From Sclerotinia nivalis (Eukaryota > Ascomycota > Leotiomycetes > Helotiales > Sclerotiniaceae): a stretch of 64,000 nt of DNA. The stretch is taken from assembly GCA_029531795.1 (NCBI GenBank), contig JAPEIS010000002.1:1488001-1552000 (forward strand), given 5' to 3'. The position numbers and the translations under genes were made by a program. The stretch's first letter is position 1; each line of letters starts with the position of its first letter. Below are positions 58,281 to 64,000 of this stretch, in pieces. A model generated the notes under the pieces. That model was not told the origin of the DNA. It did no database searches and was given only the letters and a program-made list of their open reading frames with translations.

Positions 58281-59838
58281 ATGAGTCCCGAAATGGATGA
58301 CGGTGCGAAAGCTACCGGGGTAGAGACCAATATTAATTCTTTGGGGGGAGAGAGACATACGAAATCGAGTGATGGCACAGCTGCAGAGGGCAGTGGAAGC
58401 TTTGAGTTGGCTGGCGATCGAGCCACTGGAGGTCAGATCGATGGAGGAATATTGGAACATGCCATTGAAAATTTGGAGTCCAAAAAGAAAGCATGGTGGG
58501 CGTATTTGCTTACGCGGGACTTCTGGATCGTCTTGATTCTTGGGTATGTTTATTTTCGCTGTTGAGATGATGGGAAGTCTATATGATGTTTTGCAACTTA
58601 TAAAGTATTTGCTACTTCAGAACTTGGGAGACCAAGCCATGAGACAACTAACACCATTGCCCTGAACAGGACTTCTCATGTCTCTTCTTGTTTTAAGCAA
58701 TTTCGATGCATTATTCATGTCTACACAATAATTGAATCTAACGTTTGCGTTTCACAGACAAATTCTTTCCCTATGTATTACGGCTACCAATACGTTCACT
58801 ACACTCCTTGCGAATAAGGGAACTTCAATTCCAGCTTTTCAAACTCTTTTCAATTATATTCTTTTGTGCGCCATCTACACGACGTATACTATTTACAAGT
58901 ATGGATGGAGAGATTACTTGAAGCTCCTCTGGGTCGATGGCTGGAAATACGTCATTTTGTCTTTCATGGATGTCGAAGGAAATTATTTCACTGTGTTGGC
59001 TTATCGATGGAGTGCGTATTCCTGAGTCCTTCAACAGAGGTTTCAGTACCTCTTTTGCAGTGAAGATTACTAACATTCTACAGCTAATGTCTTAAGCGCC
59101 CAACTTATTAATTTTTGGTCCATCGTTTGTGTTGTAGTCGTCTCGTTCTGTTTCCTCGGTGTTCGATACAAGTGGCTTCAGGTCATTTCCATTCTAGTCT
59201 GTTGTGGTGGAATGGGTATCCTCCTCGCATCTGATCACATTACTGGTTCCAATGGAGGCAATCCGCCCACCATGTTGAAAGGTGACCTTTTTGCATTAGC
59301 TGGCGCTACCCTGTATGGCCTCTCAAACGTTTTTGAAGAATGGTTCGTTTCCAAACGTCCCATGTACGAGGTTCTAGGCATGCTTGGTCTTTTTGGCATC
59401 ATCATCAACGGTATCACAGCCGCCATATTCGATCGCCACTCATTTGAAACCGCCGTCTGGGACGGCCAAGTCGGAGGCTATATCGTTGGATATACACTCG
59501 CTCTTACATTGTTCTATACACTCGCTCCTATCATTTTGCGAATGGCCTCTGCTGCATTCTTTGATATCTCGCTTCTCACGGCTAACTTCTGGGGTGTTGT
59601 TATCGGCATCAACGTTTTCGGATACGCTATTTATTACTTGTATCCAATTGCATTTGTGTTGATCATCCTAGGATTGTTTGTATATTTCTTATCTGGAAGT
59701 ATGCTGGGAGATGCAGTCAAACCGTGGTTGGGCAAAGATCAACAGGGCGGTGTTGCAGGTGTAGGAACCGCGAAGTTGAAGGCTATTAATGAGGCGAGAA
59801 GGGACGGTCTTGTTAATTCAGGGGAAGGAATGGCTTGA
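58281..59838 (+). CDS. SLC35F-type membrane transporter (DUF914 / DMT superfamily)
   Basis: Predicted 423-residue multipass membrane protein of the drug/metabolite transporter superfamily, closest in pattern to SLC35F1/F2. The substrate is not established. Exons 58281-58543, 58758-59011 and 59084-59838; introns 214 and 72 nt. The hydrophilic N-terminus is followed by about ten helices. Marks: QILSLCITATNTFTTLLANKGTSIPAFQTLFNY, SFMDVEGNYFTVLAYRWTNVLSAQLINFW and GDLFALAGATLYGLSNVFEEWFV, then FFDISLLTANFWGVVIGINVFGY. The start at 58281 (MSPEMDDG) is the first ATG in the frame. A 13-bp tandem repeat begins 30 bp after the stop codon. Confidence 0.9.
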
Positions 59839-59867
59839 TTGGTGGGTTTTAATGTGGTATGATAATA

Positions 59868-59945
59868 TCTAATGAATGGTTCTAATGGATGGCTCTAATG
59901 GATGGTTCTAATTGATGTTTCTAATGGATGGTTTTAAGGAATGGT
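59868..59945. repeat. 13-bp minisatellite, six copies
   Basis: Unit TCTAATGGATGGT repeated six times with a few substitutions and exact 13-bp spacing, 30 bp downstream of the transporter stop codon. Confidence 0.88.
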
Positions 59946-60301
59946 TGTCTTAGAATGATGGATAGGATATAGAAGAATTCTAATAGAGAAACGCATAAAT
60001 ATGAATTTCGTCCGAAATCAAAATAACTTTGATGTTTTACAATCAAATCCTTTCCTTCCAGTGAGCTTTATGCCATACTAATCAAGCCCCCGACAACTAC
60101 AACTATCAACATACATCAAGATCCCTCTTAATAGATGTCAGAATTCCAGGGTGTCATCTCTGCTCACCTGTAAGTTGTTGAGAACACTCACTAGAAACCA
60201 ATACCAAGACTTACAGTAGCAATTTCTTACTGCGGATAGCTATCTTACTCTTATCCTCACTTATATTGGTCCTTGATTCTTTGATTCTCGAAGAAGAAAA
60301 A

Positions 60302-60325
60302 GGAATTGGAATTGGAATTGGAATA
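60302..60325. repeat. GGAATT microsatellite
   Basis: About four tandem copies of GGAATT. Confidence 0.8.
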
Positions 60326-60705
60326 TCTACAGGAGAGTAGCTAAATCCGGGTTAAGGTACAGAGGGTTAAAGTCGAATACCGAGAGAGGGTATAAATTAA
60401 GTTGAGTCGTATATTATCATCACAAACAGATTTATATATCACTCAATCAAAGTCTCATAGAATCAAGTGACAAAAACAAGCACACAAATTTTAAAGTTTA
60501 AAGTTTAAGTAAGGAAAAAAAAAATTGATTTTCATTTACATAACACAACACATGCAAATGCAAATGTAAGTAAACCTAGCTAGCTAAGTGCATCTCCATC
60601 TCCATCCATTCCTGAGCGTCTCGTATCCGCAGCGTCCAGCACCGCTTCTCCTCTCCTTACCTCTCCTCCCATCTAATCCTCTCCACTTTTCTCCATCTTC
60701 CTCCC

Positions 60706-60747
60706 TCTCATCCTCTCCCTCTCATCCTCTCCCTCTCATCCTCTCCC
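60706..60747. repeat. 14-bp pyrimidine repeat, three perfect copies
   Basis: TCTCATCCTCTCCC three times in tandem inside a longer C/T-rich tract (about 60640-60760). Confidence 0.88.
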
Positions 60748-60755
60748 TCTCCCCA

Positions 60756-60956
60756 CTACAACCCACACCGATAAATCTTCTCAAAAATATCTTTCCCCTC
60801 CTCGGCATTCTCCTTACACCCACCACATACCTTATCCGAACGAATGGTTTCTTGATGGTAGTGTGGACAGTGGGTGGGTTGCATGTTGAGGCGACATCTT
60901 CGCACCCAGAAACTGTAGTGCGTGCAGGTGGGGATGGTTTTGGTGGATTTGCACAT
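60756..60956 (-). CDS. Possible small cysteine-rich protein
   Basis: A 66-residue frame starting MCKSTKTIPTC. It has seven Cys and several His (C2, C11, C21, C30, C44, C47, C64), with CTHYSFWVRRC, THCPHY and VCGGC. The pattern suggests a small zinc-binding protein rather than a secreted effector, since there is no signal peptide. Codon choice is mixed and plausible. The same frame is open upstream to an ATG at about 61146 except for one TAA near 60985, so an upstream exon joined by an intron is possible. The frame lies next to a low-complexity tract, and I cannot exclude chance. Confidence 0.35.
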   Translation of the reverse strand: MCKSTKTIPTCTHYSFWVRRCRLNMQPTHCPHYHQETIRSDKVCGGCKENAEEGKDIFEKIYRCGL

Positions 60957-62640
60957 TTTGGGAGTTTGGGGGTTTTTTTAGGGGGTGTTGGCTGTGGAGT
61001 TGGTTGGTGGGTGGGTGAGTGGTGATTGTGTGGTGTTGGTGGTGATGATGGTGATGGTGTGGGATGTGTGTTGGTGAGGAGGAGAAGAGATGGGGTGACG
61101 GGAAAGGGAAGATATACTTTTAGGGGAGGCTTGTTGCGGCATTGTTTTGAGAATCTGGATATTTCGGTGGGAGGTGAGTTTCTAATTTCGTTCTAGTATG
61201 GAACGCATGTTCTGCTTTTTCTTTGTATTGCCATTTGATTGAACCTGCGGAATGGCATGATTAACTAGAATAGATGTTCACCGAAATCTCGAATCGAATT
61301 GAGAGGAATAGGGAGGTATGGAAGAAGTGTGGAGGAAATCGTGGGAACTTTCTGCCTTTTTGATGAAACTTCACTTTAGATGAGGATCAGGAAACTTCTA
61401 GAGTGAAAGGACGGTTCTTGAAGACGTTCGTTCTAGGGGAATGATGATCCTCATCCCAAACTATTTCTGAGATTTAAGAAATACCAGGCATCACCTCTTA
61501 CCAGTTCCAGGACGCCGTCACCAGAGACTAACTCCATTGTACACCATACAATCGCAATCCAGTACAACAATAATTTTCCATGAAAAGAAGGTAGACCTTT
61601 CTCTATCACTCCATTCCATGGAAGAACCCCAAAGAATTGTTCAGCCCATCCATTAACATCGACCATCATTCTTTGTCTTTTACCTTCAGCCTGAAACAAA
61701 GCATTATACCTCACCTAGGCATTTTTGTTCGTCCCCAATGATTTTTCTAGTACATCCCCTTGCTCAGCTAGAGCCTAGTTTAAGGCTTCCCAGCCCTTCA
61801 AATATGTTTTCCCGATTCGGGTGGTTGTAGCCTACTAGGCTACAATGACGATGAGTAACTAGATGGGCTTGCAATGACGATCTCTTTCTAGGTATCGTCA
61901 GTCTCACGGATAGTCAGACCTTTCTTTGGATCTTATTGGGGGTAGATTTAGAAGTCATACGCGGTTTGTGGTGAGTGATGGAAGGGAATGGAATGGGGTT
62001 CATTCGTACTATATGGCATTTTCCACTCGGTATATTCGGAGAGGAATAAATAAACTTCTATCTGTTACAGGTTTAATTGAACATTTTGAGGAATTATACA
62101 AAGTAATAATATGTATAGATATATGAATTTCTTTGGGAAAATGAGATACTATCAGCTGAGGCTTCTCATGATATATCGTTGATGATCGAACGAAGCGGGT
62201 AAAAACATAGAAATTATCATCTGAAAATGTTTATCTCGTAGCAACGATTCTCCAAACCAACATCAGCAATCAAATTACATTGAAAGCACTTGACTTTGTT
62301 CAGATATTCAACTTCATGATATGAAGGGATCAAGCTTGCTATCAGCATCACCGTCGGTCACCCTTCAACCCCACCAAAAAAAAACTGCAAACAATCATCC
62401 ACTCATCAAAAATCAAAAACTAGCACCTTGACCACTACCTCATTTCAGAGAATTAATAATTGAATCCATTAGCCCGAATAAACAATCCACTTTCGGATTC
62501 CAATTCCTATTTCCATTTTCCTACTTCTTTGAATCTTTGGATGAATGACCAGCAGTCCCCATCCACCTTTCTATTTTCTTATCAATTGGATTTTTGAAAA
62601 GTTTCAATTACCCCTCTATGCGATTAGAATTACCCCTCCA

Positions 62641-62670
62641 TCTATCTATCTATCTATCTATCTTTCTATC
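62641..62670. repeat. TCTA microsatellite
   Basis: Five to six tandem TCTA units followed by degenerate copies. Confidence 0.85.
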
Positions 62671-64000
62671 GCTATCGATAAGTAGAACTAAAAGGATCTT
62701 GTCTCGCTTGCAAGACCAAGCTAACCTGCATCGAATTAGAAAAAAACTTTCCGAGATCTCCCACTTTTGTTCTTATCTGGTTAATGTATGATGAGCCCAA
62801 GATATAGATAGATATACCAAGATATGCTTATTTTGGAAAGTACGTGGGTATTTGGTGCACATGATCTTTTTCAGGGTTGGGTTTAGACGCTTGCTATCAA
62901 GGTATGGATGGTATCATTACGCATTTACGATTAACAATCCCGGATTTCGCATTGGAAGATGTGAATTTAACGTTTATCTAATGCCGATATGAGAAATTGA
63001 GTTTACGGAGTTTTGTATTAGACTTAGACGGAAATGTAGGGTAGAGGGTATGCGATGTTGATGTATGCATGCCATGTAGACAGGATCTACTGGTCGTGCA
63101 TGGATTGATGTCGTGTTTATGCTTCTGTGCAGGTTGCAGCGGAGGGGGTAGATACCTTGTTATTACAGGATTAAGTGCATGCAACTTACAGTATCGATAT
63201 GCATATCCATCTTTTTGTGGTGGTTTGGGTTGGGTTTTGTGTTTCATTTAGAGGTGATGTTTCAGTGCTTCGGAGTGCTTCGGTTGGTTTCGGGAAGGGG
63301 AAGGGAGAGGGGGAGGGGAGGGGATGGGATGGGGATGAGGGGTTGGGGTAGATGGGTTTTGAAGAAAGGAAAGGGTGTGATGGGTGAGGTGATCACGGTG
63401 ATGGGGTGATGACTTTCTATCATATGATCTGGGTGATGAATGGGATGGTGGGGTGGTGAGACAAGATGGGATTGAATTTTTGCATGTGATGAAGAACGAT
63501 AGTCTCCGCGTTTACTTGAAAGGCTGGGAGCAAGAGGTTCTTGATTCATGACGGATAGAAGGTAGTAGATAATTGGTGGTGCAGATGACCTTTTTATTGG
63601 CGAAGAGGGGGTGATTTAACCTTGGATTGTAGATATGAAGGGACGGATGATCAATTCATGAGAACTTACTCTAGATTAGTACCCAGTCTCAAGTACATAG
63701 CAACCTCTTCAAGAATGGCTCTAGAACTCTCAATCAAGTTTAACGAGAAGAGCACGCAAAATGAACGAGGTGTGTCGATAAAGATTCATGATACGTCTAA
63801 CTGCACGGACGAGACGATAGTACAACATTCTCCACAAAGAGCGAAGGACGCGCATTTATCGCCAATGGAAAAGCGATGCTACACACTGGTACGCACTGCT
63901 ACTCAGCTACGGTATGTAAGTACTGTGTTGTACACCACAAGTTCGTGAGAAAGAGTGGAGTACGTCATGGATGATTTGTAGATGCCAATTGCGAATCTCC

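Larger units (their letters stand above)
59839..64000. other. Right-hand region without a confident gene
   Basis: About 4.1 kb with simple repeats (59868, 60302, 60706, 62641), a G-rich tract at 63290-63360 and scattered short open frames (for example 61451-61714 on the minus strand and 63622-63948 on the plus strand) that lack recognisable domains or matching splice partners. Apart from the small frame at 60756-60956 I support no gene here. A non-coding RNA or long UTR cannot be excluded. Confidence 0.5.

Noticed and set aside
63622..63948. 108-codon plus-strand frame near the right edge
   Set aside because: Ordinary composition, no recognisable domain, no splice context; could be chance.

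Overview
The window looks like chromosomal DNA of a filamentous ascomycete fungus. The genes have short introns (mostly 46-70 nt) with GT...CTAAC-like...AG signals, and the products are typical fungal ones: a Cdc11-type septin, a fungal-type 9.5 kDa complex I subunit, a fungal transcription-factor-domain regulator, and a mitochondrial-type CysA/Met2 acyltransferase. A Leotiomycete is my best guess, but that is inference and not proven.

Region 1 (1 to about 21.2 kb) is an AT-rich block of decayed Ty3/gypsy LTR retrotransposons; chromodomains are recognisable in three of the four. Going right: element A (minus strand, cut by the window edge, 5' LTR at 5699-5844); element E (plus strand, 5'-truncated, 3' LTR at 7946-8108); an oppositely oriented pair of 237-bp LTRs (family C, 8176-8412 and 8670-8906); element D (plus strand, 5'-truncated); and element B (minus strand, 11846-18593, complete with both 163-bp LTRs and an ATCTA target-site duplication). 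B sits inside the integrase gene of D, which resumes in frame at 18599 and runs to 19390. A degenerate open frame of unknown function follows at 19678-20805. The mutations are overwhelmingly C:G to T:A transitions, the signature of repeat-induced point mutation (RIP).

Region 2 (about 21.6 kb to the right edge) is ordinary gene space. In order: fungal transcription-factor-domain protein (+), small bZIP factor (+), Pet191 (-), steryl-ester/triglyceride lipase (+), then four minus-strand genes (MFSD10-like transporter, Lag1 ceramide synthase, BAX-inhibitor-like membrane protein, Cdc11-type septin), PROPPIN Hsv2-like (+), splicing factor Ist3 (-), dynein light intermediate chain (+), short-chain dehydrogenase (-), Tda3-like FAD oxidoreductase (+), complex I 9.5 kDa subunit (-), oligosaccharyltransferase Wbp1 (+), a conserved-looking protein of unknown function (-), CysA/Met2-type O-acetyltransferase (+), and an SLC35F-type transporter (+). 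The last 4 kb has low-complexity tracts and one possible small cysteine-rich gene. Most genes are housekeeping and do not form a pathway cluster. Exon maps were built by hand from splice signals and frame continuity, and most close to an exact multiple of three.

I found no convincing undescribed system. The most interesting structures are the nested retrotransposon with its polarised LTR mutations, recurring perfect palindromes in the LTRs and elsewhere, the unidentified frame downstream of element D, a 5-nt micro-exon, and a 30-nt inverted repeat inside an intron.
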